Assembly: GCA_947627575.1 (NCBI GenBank)
Contig: CANQWN010000005.1
Coordinates: 1-64,000, forward strand
DNA length: 64,000 nucleotides
From: an uncultured Clostridia bacterium
GTDB lineage: Bacteria > Bacillota > Clostridia > Christensenellales > Borkfalkiaceae
Direction of reading: 5' to 3'
Shown here: piece by piece, positions 48,765 through 58,958 of the stretch
Numbering within the stretch: the stretch's first letter is position 1
Layout: every line of letters starts with the position of its first letter
Translations under genes and position numbers: made by a program
The notes under the pieces: generated by a model
What the model saw: only the letters and a program-made list of their open reading frames with translations
Database searches by the model: none
Told to the model about the DNA's origin: nothing

Positions 48765-51700
48765 ATGAAAAACAAACTGTTAAAAGGTCTGTTGATTGCC
48801 GGATTGGGCGTTATATCCGCTACGGCAACCGTAGGCGCGGTTGCCTGCAAAAAGGATAAAAACAACGACGACCAGCACAACACTCAAGAACAGACCTGGA
48901 AAGTAACGTTTGACAGCAAGGGCGGTTCCGCCGTAAGCCAGGCAAGCGTTAAAGACGGCGAAAAGGTTGCAAAACCCGCCACCGACCCCACCCGCGAGGG
49001 CTATCAATTCGGCGGATGGTACAGCGACGCCGATTGCACACAGGTGTTCGACTTTAACAACACCACGATCACCAAAAACACCACTTTGTACGCCAAATGG
49101 GTACCCGACGGCGAAGACATGGAATACGTTGTAACTTACGACCTCAACGGCCACGGCGGCACAACCGCGCCCCCGCCCGTTACGGTAACCGAAGGCGGCA
49201 AATTAACCGCGCCCACCCCTCCCACGGACGCCGAATACAACTTTGTAGGTTGGTATAAGGACGCCGCGGGCACGGACGCGTTCGATTTCGATAACGACAC
49301 GATAACCGAGGCAATCACGCTGTACGCCAAATGGGAACCCAAACAAACAGGCGGTGGCGGCGGTCAAGGCGGAGATGTAACCACGGGCTACACGCTTACG
49401 ATAGATTACGACGACGTTTTGCCCAACGGCACGTTGCAGTCCGACGCGGACGGCAACCTTACAAAACCCGCCGATCCCACCGATCCCACCTCTACCTATC
49501 ACTTCGAGGGCTGGTATGCCGACGCCGATTTCTTGTCGGAATTTAATTGGAATACGCCCATAACCGGCGCAACCACCGTATACGCAAAATGGTCGGAGGA
49601 CGCCGTAACCGCATTCGATTACGCGGCAGGGTATGCCACGGGATTCTATAACGGCGGTAATGGCAAAACAACCGAAGATCTCACCATAGGCAAATTCACC
49701 GTAGGTACGGGCGTCTATTTTGAAAATGACGCAATCAACACGCAGGGCGCGCGCCAGATTCACTTCACCTTGGTAGGCAGCACAAACACCGTCAGCTTTG
49801 AAGCCAACCGCGCAAGCGGCAGCGGTGAAACCACGCCTACATTGCATAAGGAAGACGGAACGCCCGTAACTACGGGGCTTTCCTCGATAGCGAAATCCGC
49901 AACCGACGGAAATTGGGGCAACACCTGGGCGACGGCAGGCGCGGGTAAAGACGGACAATATAAGTACAAAGCGGAAGGTCTGCCCGCGGGCGATTATTAT
50001 ATAGCGGTAGATACGGGCGCGCGTATATACAGTTTGCAGGTATCCGAACGCGTTGTAAAATCCGACGTGGAAGGCATAAGAGTTGCCACGGGCGGCACGA
50101 GGGACTACCTTGAAGGCACCGCCGCGCTTGTAGACGATATAAATGTACAGCTTGTATACGGCAGCGGCAGAACCGTTCCCGTTACCAGCGGCTACACGAT
50201 AACCACTTCCGACTACAACCCCGCAACCACGGGCAAGCAGTCCATAAAAGTATCCTATCTTTTCAAAGGCACTACTTACGATACCACGTACGACATATAC
50301 GTTTACGACGTAACCGAACTTGTTGTTTACGACTATTCGTTGGATAGTTCCCGCAAGACGCAGAACGTGCAGACGCTGTTCGACGTGGGCGACGATTTCA
50401 ATTCCGAAAATATCGGCGTAAAGGTAAAGGCGACGGTAACCAAGGACGAAACGCCCGTCACCAAGGAATTTGTGCTTACTTCCGCACAGTATACCGTTAA
50501 CTGCGATGCCGCGGAACTTGTTGCGGGCACGAAAACGGTAACCGTTTCCGGTAATTACAGCGGCTACAGCGACAAGTCAGACACTTACACCATCACCGTG
50601 GTTGATCTTACGCAGGTAACCGACAAGGCGAACATCACGGTAGACGCAAACGGCACGGCAGGAGTAGAGGCAGGCAAACTTACCGTAACGCGCATAGCCG
50701 ACGCGCTTAAAGCGTTCGAGCTGTTGGAAACCCCCGCCGCCACCGACAAGACGATTGAAATAACGCAAGGCGAATATAACGAGAAGTTGTGGATAGATAT
50801 CCCCAACCTCAAGTTGAAGGGCGTGCAGGACCACGCGGAACAGGTTGTTATCTGGTACGACGCGCTTAACGGCGTGATAGACCCCAGCGGCACAACCTTA
50901 CATTCCACCGACGGCAGTGCAAGCGTAACCATAGCAGAGGGCGCAGAGGGCTTCTCGGCAGAATATGTAACCTTCAAAAACTACTACAACACCAACGCAT
51001 TGTATCAGGAATCTTTGACGATAACCAAAGATTCGCAGGCGGTTGCGTGCCGCGTAGTTGCGGATAAGGTTGTATTTACGCATTGCCGCTTCACTTCCTA
51101 TCACGATACTTTGATGGACGAAGAGGGCAGGCACGTTTACAACGATTGCTATATCGAAGGCAGAACGGACTATATCTTCGGTTATAACTCCACCGCATAC
51201 TTTAAAAACTGCACTATCCATTCGATAGGCGCCGACGACGAAAAGAACGGCGGCTACGTAGTTGCAACAAAGGGCACCACAAGCGGCAACAGCATAAAGT
51301 ACGGCTATATCTTCGACGCATGTACTTTCGAAGGCGACGAACACGTAGTTGCAGGCACCGTTTCGATAGCGCGCGGTTGGGATACCGGTATGACGATTGT
51401 CGTTATGAACTCTACCATAAGCGATAAGTTCTCGCTTGAAGAATACGGCAATACAACGTCACCCAAGAACGACCGTTACGGCAAGATGAACGCAGACCCC
51501 GTAGCCGCACAGCTGTTTGAATATAACAACACCGGCGACGGCGCGTTGACAAACGAATATCTCACCGAACATTACGCAACGGTAAGCGATGAATCCGTAA
51601 CGTGGGAAGGCCTTTCCAACAACGTAACTATACCCAACCTTGCAACCATACTTTCGCAAACCAATGCAGAGGCGTTCCGGCAGATGACCACCATCTTCGG

Positions 51701-52469
51701 CACTACCAACGGCGGGCTTACGTACAGCGAAGTTTGGAGCGGCGTTCTTGAAAAAATTACGTTGACCATAAAGAGCGCAGAGGACGAAACCAAGACGGCA
51801 ACCTATGTTGGCTTTAAGGACAGCGGCGTAAGCCTTGCAGACCTTAAAGAAGCCATAAAGGGCGTTGAAGTTCCCGCAGGCAAGAGGTTCAAGCAGTTCA
51901 CCACCGATAAGCAGGGCGAACACCCCATTGATTTCAGCTCGTTCGTGCTTACGTCGGCTATCGATATCTGGATACAGTGGGAAGAAGCCGCGGCGGAAAG
52001 CGCAGAACTCAAAGCGGATAGCTATGATGTTAACTTCTCGTTAAGGGATGCGGCAAAAGATGATAAATATGTGGAAGTTAAAAGTGCAGGCAACACCGTA
52101 CTGTTCGTTCTTGACGAAATAGGTGTTGGCGACGTAAAAGTTGCGGCTCACTCGGCTACACATACCGATTATTCCTTCACTAATGTATTCTTGCCCGGCG
52201 GTAATGGCAGAACCTATACGATTACGGCTAAACAGAATATAAAACTCAAAGTTTATTTCGTAGTAACCGACGGCAGTTGGTCTAACAAGAAAGATAAACT
52301 TACTTGGACGATAGATAGTGGATCTATGGTAACGGGCACGCAAACCTGCAACGGCGACCAAGTTGCGCTTGAAACTATCAGTCTCAACGCCGACCAACAG
52401 GTAGTATTAGGTTCTACCAGCAACCGTCTCTGCATCTACGCACTTGTAGCGGAAACGGTAGTAGATTAA
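48765..52469 (+). CDS. Lipoprotein with InlB-like (Flg_new) repeats and pectinesterase domain
   Basis: Lipobox VGAVACKK; three xxGYxFxGWYxD..T.LYAKW units; EYVTFKNYYN, DSQAVACRV, TSYHDTLMDEEGRHVYNDCYIEGRTDYIFG. Confidence 0.85.
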   Translation: MKNKLLKGLLIAGLGVISATATVGAVACKKDKNNDDQHNTQEQTWKVTFDSKGGSAVSQASVKDGEKVAKPATDPTREGYQFGGWYSDADCTQVFDFNNTTITKNTTLYAKWVPDGEDMEYVVTYDLNGHGGTTAPPPVTVTEGGKLTAPTPPTDAEYNFVGWYKDAAGTDAFDFDNDTITEAITLYAKWEPKQTGGGGGQGGDVTTGYTLTIDYDDVLPNGTLQSDADGNLTKPADPTDPTSTYHFEGWYADADFLSEFNWNTPITGATTVYAKWSEDAVTAFDYAAGYATGFYNGGNGKTTEDLTIGKFTVGTGVYFENDAINTQGARQIHFTLVGSTNTVSFEANRASGSGETTPTLHKEDGTPVTTGLSSIAKSATDGNWGNTWATAGAGKDGQYKYKAEGLPAGDYYIAVDTGARIYSLQVSERVVKSDVEGIRVATGGTRDYLEGTAALVDDINVQLVYGSGRTVPVTSGYTITTSDYNPATTGKQSIKVSYLFKGTTYDTTYDIYVYDVTELVVYDYSLDSSRKTQNVQTLFDVGDDFNSENIGVKVKATVTKDETPVTKEFVLTSAQYTVNCDAAELVAGTKTVTVSGNYSGYSDKSDTYTITVVDLTQVTDKANITVDANGTAGVEAGKLTVTRIADALKAFELLETPAATDKTIEITQGEYNEKLWIDIPNLKLKGVQDHAEQVVIWYDALNGVIDPSGTTLHSTDGSASVTIAEGAEGFSAEYVTFKNYYNTNALYQESLTITKDSQAVACRVVADKVVFTHCRFTSYHDTLMDEEGRHVYNDCYIEGRTDYIFGYNSTAYFKNCTIHSIGADDEKNGGYVVATKGTTSGNSIKYGYIFDACTFEGDEHVVAGTVSIARGWDTGMTIVVMNSTISDKFSLEEYGNTTSPKNDRYGKMNADPVAAQLFEYNNTGDGALTNEYLTEHYATVSDESVTWEGLSNNVTIPNLATILSQTNAEAFRQMTTIFGTTNGGLTYSEVWSGVLEKITLTIKSAEDETKTATYVGFKDSGVSLADLKEAIKGVEVPAGKRFKQFTTDKQGEHPIDFSSFVLTSAIDIWIQWEEAAAESAELKADSYDVNFSLRDAAKDDKYVEVKSAGNTVLFVLDEIGVGDVKVAAHSATHTDYSFTNVFLPGGNGRTYTITAKQNIKLKVYFVVTDGSWSNKKDKLTWTIDSGSMVTGTQTCNGDQVALETISLNADQQVVLGSTSNRLCIYALVAETVVD

Positions 52470-52638
52470 AACAAAAAAACTATAATACAACAAGCCTACG
52501 CAAACTTTGCGCCCCCTCGCACGAGGGGGCGCAATTTTTATTTTTACGCCGCAATTAGTAAAAGTATGTAATTTGGGGTTTTGTATTGATTTTGCAAAAA
52601 TCATATGTTATAATGTTGCCATACAAAGGGAAACCGCT

Positions 52639-55600
52639 ATGAAGATTTTTAAAAGATTATTATTACCGTTGTTACTTGTTTTTGCGGCAGTGGGCGCGGC
52701 GCTTGCGCTTTCCGCCTGCGGCGATAAAGGGCACGAACATTCCTACGGGGAATGGATCGAACGCGTTGCCGCAACCTGCACTTCGGAGGGCGAAGAAGTA
52801 AGCGTCTGCGAAGAATGTGGGGAAGAGATAAGCCGCGTTATACCCAAAAAGCCGCATACCGAAGTTACCGTGGCGGGCAAACAGCCCACCTGTACGGAAG
52901 AGGGGCTTACCGAAGGCAAAAAATGTTCTGTTTGCCAAACGTTTACCGTGGCGCAACAGCCCATACCCGCCGCAGGGCACAGCTGGGGCGAGCCCGTAGC
53001 CGAACAGGAGGCAACCTGCACCGCAGAGGGCTACGGCACGCACGATTGCGGCGTGTGCGGCGCGCATGAAAACTGCGTTATACCCAAAAAGCCGCATACC
53101 GAAGTTACCGTGGCGGGCAGACAGCCCACCTGCACCGAAGAGGGGCTTACCGAAGGCAAAAAATGTTCTGTTTGCCAAACGTTTACCGTACAGCAACAAT
53201 CCATACCCGCAAAGGGGCACGATTATACGGGCGTAAATTGGGTTAAAAAGACGGATATTACGCACGGGGCGGACGGAGTGCCCGCGCAGAACGGAACACA
53301 TTCGCGGCTGTGTAAAGTATGCGGAAACGAGGACGTGCAACTTTGCAGTTACACCACGCGCACCTACGCCGAAACGTGCGAAGAGGGGGGATATCATATC
53401 CACCACTGCACGCAATGCAGTAACAATATCCGCCACGAAGATTTGCCCGCAAAGGGGCACGATATGCCCGAAGAGTGGACGTTTGACGGCGGGTATTACA
53501 CGGCGGAATGGAAGATAGTTTACAGGCATAAAAAGGTATGCCGCAACGGTTGCGGCGAAACGCAGTATGAAGATTGCACGCCCGTTGCGGGGGACACCGT
53601 AGAGGCAACCTGCACCATGGCGGGCTATACGCAATATTCGTGCAGTGATTGCGGGCACGAATACACGGACGACGCCGTAAGCGCAAAGGGGCACGATTTT
53701 TCCGGCACGCCCACGCCCTACGGCACCGCGGGCACGTGGCGGCACAGGTACACCTGCCTTACCTGCGGCGTGGCTTACCGCGACGAACGCTGTTCTCTGC
53801 TTACCGAAACTATTCAGCAACAGGATTGCGAACACGATATGAAAAACCAGACGAGGTGCACGCTTTGCGATTACCGCGCGCCCGCGTACATAGTGGGCGG
53901 AAAGCAGAAGTTGGGGCACGACCTGTCCGCTTGGGAATATATCGGCGGCGATCAGCACAAGCAGTATTGCCGCCGCCCCGAATGCAGTTATCTCGTTACG
54001 GAGGATTGCGAGCTTGACTCAACCGAAAAATTGCCCACCTGCACCGCGGCGGGAAGCATTTCCTACGCCTGCAAAAAGTGCTTGAACACGTCCGAAGAGG
54101 ACGGCGGCGAGGCGTTGGGGCACAGCTATCTCGATACGTGGGTAACGCTTACCGCGGGGGAAAACGGCGTGGGAGCAACCCACCATAAAATTTGCCAGAA
54201 CTGCGGGGCGGAGGATAAGCAACCCTGCTCGTTTACCTGCACTTTCTCATCCGAACCCAACTGCACCCTTTCGGGCGTTGAACAGTACGAATGTAACGAA
54301 TGTAACAACAGTTACGAAGTGATTATCCCCGCCTTGGGGCACGATTGGAAAAAGGTTTACGAGGACGACAGGGAAGTTATCGAATATACCATAACCGAAG
54401 AAAATCATAAGCGCGTCTGCACCCGTGCGGGATGCGAACTTGAGGAAACCGCGCCCCATTCCTTTGCCCTTTCAAACATATGCGAATGCGGCAAGGACGG
54501 GCTTAAATACGTGGATATGGGCGCGGACTGCGCGGTATTTACGGGCAGGCACCTTACGCAGGCAAAGCAGATAATAATACCCGAATATCACGATGGCAAA
54601 AAGGTTATCGCTATAAACGCGGGGCGCCCCGAAGGCACGGGCAACCTCACCGCGTTCTACGGTATGCAAAACATAACAAGCGTAACTATACCCGCAAGCG
54701 TTGTTACGATAGGCAAATCCGCGTTTGACAGTTGCTTCAATTTAAGCGAAGTTACGTTAAGCGGGGACAGCGGGCTTACAACAATAGAGGAAAGCGCGTT
54801 TTCCTATTGCTATGCGCTTGAAAGGGTAAACTTGCCGTCGTCCATAAAGGTTATAGGGGAAAAGGCGTTCTATAACTGCCGCGCGCTTGTGGATATAAAT
54901 ATCCCGTTCAGCGAACAGCCTTCCGCAGACAACATTATAGATATAGGCGGGCAGGCGTTCTTCAACACGGGCTTCTATAACGATAGCTCGCATTGGACGG
55001 ACAACGCGCTGTATATAAGCAATCACCTCATAAAGGTGAACCCCGCGCGCTTCTCGCAGGACGGGGAAAGCGCGTTCACGGTTAAGCCCGGCACGGTTAC
55101 CATAGGCGCAAACGCGTTTGAAGGGTGCGAATATCTTGTCTCTTTGGAACTTCCCTCAACGTTGAAGGAAGTGGGCGTAGACGCGTTTTTAAACTGCGTA
55201 AGCCTCCACGAAGTTACCTTTGACGGGAAGTTTGAAGATTGGCTTTCGATGCAGTTTGAAAACGATTACGCAAGCCCTATGGCTTATGCAAACGTGTTGC
55301 ACATTCAGGGCGCGGAAGGGCACGTGGTTATACCCGAAAACGTAACTTCCATACCCGCGGGCACGTTTAAGGGCAGTGCGATAACGGGCGTTACCATACC
55401 CGAAAGCGTGATTTCCATCGGCGAGGAAGCGTTTGAAAACTGCAAAAACCTTAACACCATAACGCTTACGGGCGTATGCAAGATAGCCTACGTCGGCAAG
55501 GATATTTTAAAGGGCACGCCGTACTTCGATAACCCCGAAAATTGGGAGAATGGGCTGTTGTATCTGGGCACCTGCTTCATAGCGGCAAACACCCGCACGT

Positions 55601-55968
55601 GGGAACAGCTTAATCTGCCCGCCGAACACGAATTGAATCAGCCGGGGAACGAGCAACGCCTCGCCGCCGCAAAGGAAAATTTCATTATTCCCGAAACGGT
55701 GGTAATGAAGGAGGGCACGCTTACCGTCGCCGTAGAGGCGTTCAAGGGCAACACAACGGTGCGTTCGGTTACCATAGCCGCAAGCGCGGTCTATATCGGC
55801 GAGGACGCATTTACGGGTAGCGGCGTACAGGAAATAAAGTTTGCGGACGCAAACAATTGGTTTGCGTGGAGCAAAAGTTTGGGCATAGGCAGGGCGCCTA
55901 CGCTTTCAAGCGGGAATTGCAGAAGTGCGTTCGATACCTATTCCGGCTATTGGCGCAAGATGAAGTAA
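52639..55968 (+). CDS. Lipoprotein with Cys-rich repeats and BspA-type LRRs
   Basis: MKIFKRLLLPLLLVFAAVGAALALSACGDK lipobox; repeated GHxxxxW..xxATCTxxG...CxxCG units; LRR_5 repeats (ATG at 52639 preferred to 52507). Confidence 0.85.
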   Translation: MKIFKRLLLPLLLVFAAVGAALALSACGDKGHEHSYGEWIERVAATCTSEGEEVSVCEECGEEISRVIPKKPHTEVTVAGKQPTCTEEGLTEGKKCSVCQTFTVAQQPIPAAGHSWGEPVAEQEATCTAEGYGTHDCGVCGAHENCVIPKKPHTEVTVAGRQPTCTEEGLTEGKKCSVCQTFTVQQQSIPAKGHDYTGVNWVKKTDITHGADGVPAQNGTHSRLCKVCGNEDVQLCSYTTRTYAETCEEGGYHIHHCTQCSNNIRHEDLPAKGHDMPEEWTFDGGYYTAEWKIVYRHKKVCRNGCGETQYEDCTPVAGDTVEATCTMAGYTQYSCSDCGHEYTDDAVSAKGHDFSGTPTPYGTAGTWRHRYTCLTCGVAYRDERCSLLTETIQQQDCEHDMKNQTRCTLCDYRAPAYIVGGKQKLGHDLSAWEYIGGDQHKQYCRRPECSYLVTEDCELDSTEKLPTCTAAGSISYACKKCLNTSEEDGGEALGHSYLDTWVTLTAGENGVGATHHKICQNCGAEDKQPCSFTCTFSSEPNCTLSGVEQYECNECNNSYEVIIPALGHDWKKVYEDDREVIEYTITEENHKRVCTRAGCELEETAPHSFALSNICECGKDGLKYVDMGADCAVFTGRHLTQAKQIIIPEYHDGKKVIAINAGRPEGTGNLTAFYGMQNITSVTIPASVVTIGKSAFDSCFNLSEVTLSGDSGLTTIEESAFSYCYALERVNLPSSIKVIGEKAFYNCRALVDINIPFSEQPSADNIIDIGGQAFFNTGFYNDSSHWTDNALYISNHLIKVNPARFSQDGESAFTVKPGTVTIGANAFEGCEYLVSLELPSTLKEVGVDAFLNCVSLHEVTFDGKFEDWLSMQFENDYASPMAYANVLHIQGAEGHVVIPENVTSIPAGTFKGSAITGVTIPESVISIGEEAFENCKNLNTITLTGVCKIAYVGKDILKGTPYFDNPENWENGLLYLGTCFIAANTRTWEQLNLPAEHELNQPGNEQRLAAAKENFIIPETVVMKEGTLTVAVEAFKGNTTVRSVTIAASAVYIGEDAFTGSGVQEIKFADANNWFAWSKSLGIGRAPTLSSGNCRSAFDTYSGYWRKMK
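52835..53191. repeat. ~117-bp near-identical intragenic direct repeat (52835-52951, 53075-53191)
   Basis: GCGTTATACCCAAAAAGCCGCATACCGAAGTTACCGTGGCGGGCA... in both, 240 bp offset. Confidence 0.9.
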
Positions 55969-55984
55969 CGCAATAAAAAATAAC

Positions 55985-56016
55985 GGGGGCGCGGCTTTAA
56001 GCCGCGCCCCTTTTTT
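55985..56016 (+). terminator. Rho-independent terminator
   Basis: GGGGCGCGGCtttaaGCCGCGCCCC then T6. Confidence 0.8.
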
Positions 56017-56038
56017 GATAAACTTTAAATATATATCG

Positions 56039-56884
56039 CTATTTCCACAGTTTTACGGGGTCGAAGCCGAACACCTGCACAACTTCCATATAAGGGCTGT
56101 TCGCAAGGTCGCGCGGGGTTACCACGGGTCCGCCGTTGCAGTCAAGGTCTATTCCGAATTGTTTGTACGCATACCACACAAGGTGCGCGCATTGCGTGCG
56201 CTTGCAGTTGTTTTTGTCGGTAAGCACGCCGCAAGTTACGTCGTATATCTTGCCCGTCAGGTTGTCCGCGGCAAATTGCGCAACTTCGCGCTTTACTTCC
56301 GCGTCCGCCTTCGGCGAAAGTATCATAAAGGTTATTCTGTCCGAAAAGTCCTTTATGCCGCCTATCGCGCTTTTTTCGCCCACCGCGCTGGCTTGCAAAA
56401 CTTCCTCGCCCGCGCCGTCCGTCACAAGCCCCGCGTGCCCCATCCGCCAACCGGAAAGGTGGGTGGAATCGGTTACTATTATATCGCCGTCCTCAAGGTA
56501 CGCCGTGGGGATATAGCTTTCTATATAGTCGCTGCAAATAAAGGGCGCGTAAAAATCGTGGTATACCTCGTGTTCGGCAAGGTACGCCGTTTGCAGTGAA
56601 AGTATCCTGCTTTTGCCCGCCGCGCCGCGCGCTAACATTCTGTCCACGCCCGCTTTCGCAAGCCCCGTCTGCGCGTACAGCAGGGCGTAATCTTCGTCCG
56701 TAAGGCTGTTTTTTGCAAGTATTGCCGTCAAATCGGCTTTCGGGCAGTCGGGCAAATACGGCTTGTCCTTGTCCGCCTTTACAAAAAAGCCCTGCATAAC
56801 GCCTACAAAAACCGCCAGCGCGGCAAGCACGCAGGCAATGGCGATAAGCGCGGTTTTAAGTTTTTTGCCTACTTTTTTCTTCAT
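56039..56884 (-). CDS. YiiX/NlpC-P60-like amidase/peptidase
   Basis: LEDGDIIVTDSTHLSGWRMGHAGLVTD; RTQCAHLVWYAYKQFGIDLD; N-terminal TM anchor. Confidence 0.7.
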   Translation of the reverse strand: MKKKVGKKLKTALIAIACVLAALAVFVGVMQGFFVKADKDKPYLPDCPKADLTAILAKNSLTDEDYALLYAQTGLAKAGVDRMLARGAAGKSRILSLQTAYLAEHEVYHDFYAPFICSDYIESYIPTAYLEDGDIIVTDSTHLSGWRMGHAGLVTDGAGEEVLQASAVGEKSAIGGIKDFSDRITFMILSPKADAEVKREVAQFAADNLTGKIYDVTCGVLTDKNNCKRTQCAHLVWYAYKQFGIDLDCNGGPVVTPRDLANSPYMEVVQVFGFDPVKLWK

Positions 56885-58143
56885 TCTTCGTTTTCCGTCA
56901 GCCGCTTCAAAGCCAACCTGTAAATTTCAAAACAACGTTCTATCTTGTCGAAAGTTATATATTCGTCGGGCTTGTGTATGGTATCTTCCTCGCCGTCCTC
57001 TTCGGGGCCGAAAGCCGCGCCGCATTTAAGGGCGCGCGCATACGTCCCGCCGCCTATGGCTATGGGCTTTACGTCCTTGCCCGTAACTTCGTTGTAAACT
57101 TCGCACAGCGTGCGTATAAGGCGGCAATTTTTGTCGTTGTAAAGGGGCGCCTGATAGTGCGCCACGCGGCAGGGCACGCCCTTTGCGGCTATGCGTTCAA
57201 GCACGGCTTGCTTTGTGTATGTTGCGGGGAAGCGTATGTCGCATACGACGTACACGCCGTCGCCGTCCTGCCTTATAACGTCGGGCGAAAAGGTAAGCGC
57301 GCCCGTCTCGTCGCGCATATCGCCCAGCCCAAAGCCGTCCTCAAACAGCAACCTATGCATTTCGTCCAGCCCCAAATAGCAGAGTATGGGCGAAATGGCG
57401 TTTACGCCGTTCTGCGGTTGCGAACCGTGCGCCGATTTGCCCCGCGCGTAAATTTTCCCTTCGCGGCTTTCAACGCCGTATTTTTTCAGCTTTTCGTCGT
57501 CCGCGGGCGCGCACACCTCGCAGTAATCGCACACCATATTGGCGCGTTCGCCGCCTGCAAGCCCGCAAAAACCGCCGCGGGCGGGGAATTTAAGTTCTAC
57601 CTGCAAAATCCCCTTTTCGGCATATATCACGGGGAAATTTGCGTCCGGCGAAAAGCCCGTTTCGGGCATAACCGCGTGGGCATTGTAGTAATCCACGCAC
57701 TGCCAGCCGTTTTCCTCGTTGCAACCCACAATAAGTTTTATGCGCTTTGCGGGCTTGAACCCCTCGTCTTTAAGCGCCTTCATCGCATACAGCGCGATAA
57801 CGGCGGGACCCTTGTCGTCCATCGTCCCGCGGCCCCATATCCGCCGCGCGGCATAGTCTACTTCGCCGCCGAAGGGCGCGTGCGTCCAGCCGCTTCCCGC
57901 GGGCACAACGTCAAGGTGGGCAAGCACGGCAAAATCTTTGCCGTCGCCCCAGCTTACTTCGCCCGCGTAATTATCGTAATTTTTCACTGCAAAGCCCGCG
58001 TCTTGCGCGATTTTAAGGAAGTGCGCAAGGCACTCCGCCGCGCCTTTGCCGAAGGGCGCGCCGTCCTCCGCGGGGCGTTGGCTGCTGTCAAATTTTACCG
58101 AACGGGAGATTGCGGAGATTATTTCTTCGATTATTTTACGCAT
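56881..58143 (-). CDS. M20 family dipeptidase (PepV/Sapep-like)
   Basis: VLAHLDVVPAGSGW; GRGTMDDKGPAVIALYAMKAL; GCNEENGWQC; IGGGTYARAL. Confidence 0.9.
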   Translation of the reverse strand: MRKIIEEIISAISRSVKFDSSQRPAEDGAPFGKGAAECLAHFLKIAQDAGFAVKNYDNYAGEVSWGDGKDFAVLAHLDVVPAGSGWTHAPFGGEVDYAARRIWGRGTMDDKGPAVIALYAMKALKDEGFKPAKRIKLIVGCNEENGWQCVDYYNAHAVMPETGFSPDANFPVIYAEKGILQVELKFPARGGFCGLAGGERANMVCDYCEVCAPADDEKLKKYGVESREGKIYARGKSAHGSQPQNGVNAISPILCYLGLDEMHRLLFEDGFGLGDMRDETGALTFSPDVIRQDGDGVYVVCDIRFPATYTKQAVLERIAAKGVPCRVAHYQAPLYNDKNCRLIRTLCEVYNEVTGKDVKPIAIGGGTYARALKCGAAFGPEEDGEEDTIHKPDEYITFDKIERCFEIYRLALKRLTENEE

Positions 58144-58244
58144 AAAGTTACCTTATATAAAAATATCCTTAAAAAATATTATACACTTTTTTATTTTTAT
58201 GGTAAAATGAATTATACTGGAAAAAGCCGAAAGAGGTAAAAATT

Positions 58245-58958
58245 TTGCATAACGGACACCGAAAACGCCTGTATGCGAAGTATAAGCGGGGCGAAGCAGT
58301 TTACGATCACGAAATTTTGGAGATGGTTTTATTCAACGCGTACCCGCGGCATAACACAAATCCCGTAGCGCACGCCCTGTTGGAAAGATTTTGGTCTTTC
58401 AAAGAAATTATAACCGCGGACGTAAGCGAACTTACCGAAATAGAGGGCGTGGGAGAGCAGGTTGCGCTGTATCTTAACCTGTTGGGCAAATATTTTTACA
58501 GCAAATCGGCGGATAACGCGCCTATGCTGTTCAACTTTGCGGGGTTGGAACAGTTTATAAAAACCCGCTTTTGCGGCAAGGATAAGGAATATCTCGAAAT
58601 ATATTTCGTGGACGCAAAGGGCAAACTGCGCAGGCTTTACAGTTATTTTTCCAACTCGGCAGACCACGTTGCCGTGGACGAAAGGAACATAGCCGCGCGC
58701 ATTGCCAAATTAAAGCCCTACGGCGTTATCGCGGCGCATAATCACCTGATAGGCGGCAACTCGCCCTCGGAATGCGACGACGATTTTTCCGTTCACCTTC
58801 TTAATATCTGCGCCAGCTTCGGCGCAAAATTTTTGGATCACTGCATATATTCGGACGAGGGCGTTTACAGTTATTTTATGAGCGAAAGACTGCGCGAGGT
58901 GCGCGCAACGCTTGCCGCCGACAGGGAATTGCAACAGAAATGGACGAATTTAAAGTAA
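58245..58958 (+). CDS. radC: RadC family JAB-domain protein
   Basis: HRKRLYAKYKRG.. N-terminal HhH region; VIAAHNHLIGGNSPSECDDDF JAMM-like motif; TTG start. Confidence 0.8.
   Translation: MHNGHRKRLYAKYKRGEAVYDHEILEMVLFNAYPRHNTNPVAHALLERFWSFKEIITADVSELTEIEGVGEQVALYLNLLGKYFYSKSADNAPMLFNFAGLEQFIKTRFCGKDKEYLEIYFVDAKGKLRRLYSYFSNSADHVAVDERNIAARIAKLKPYGVIAAHNHLIGGNSPSECDDDFSVHLLNICASFGAKFLDHCIYSDEGVYSYFMSERLREVRATLAADRELQQKWTNLK

Noticed and set aside
52672-53958. 428-aa minus-strand ORF
   Set aside because: Antisense to the lipoprotein at 52639; its repeats merely mirror the sense-strand repeats.
56974-58239. 421-aa plus-strand ORF
   Set aside because: Antisense to the clear M20 dipeptidase on the minus strand.
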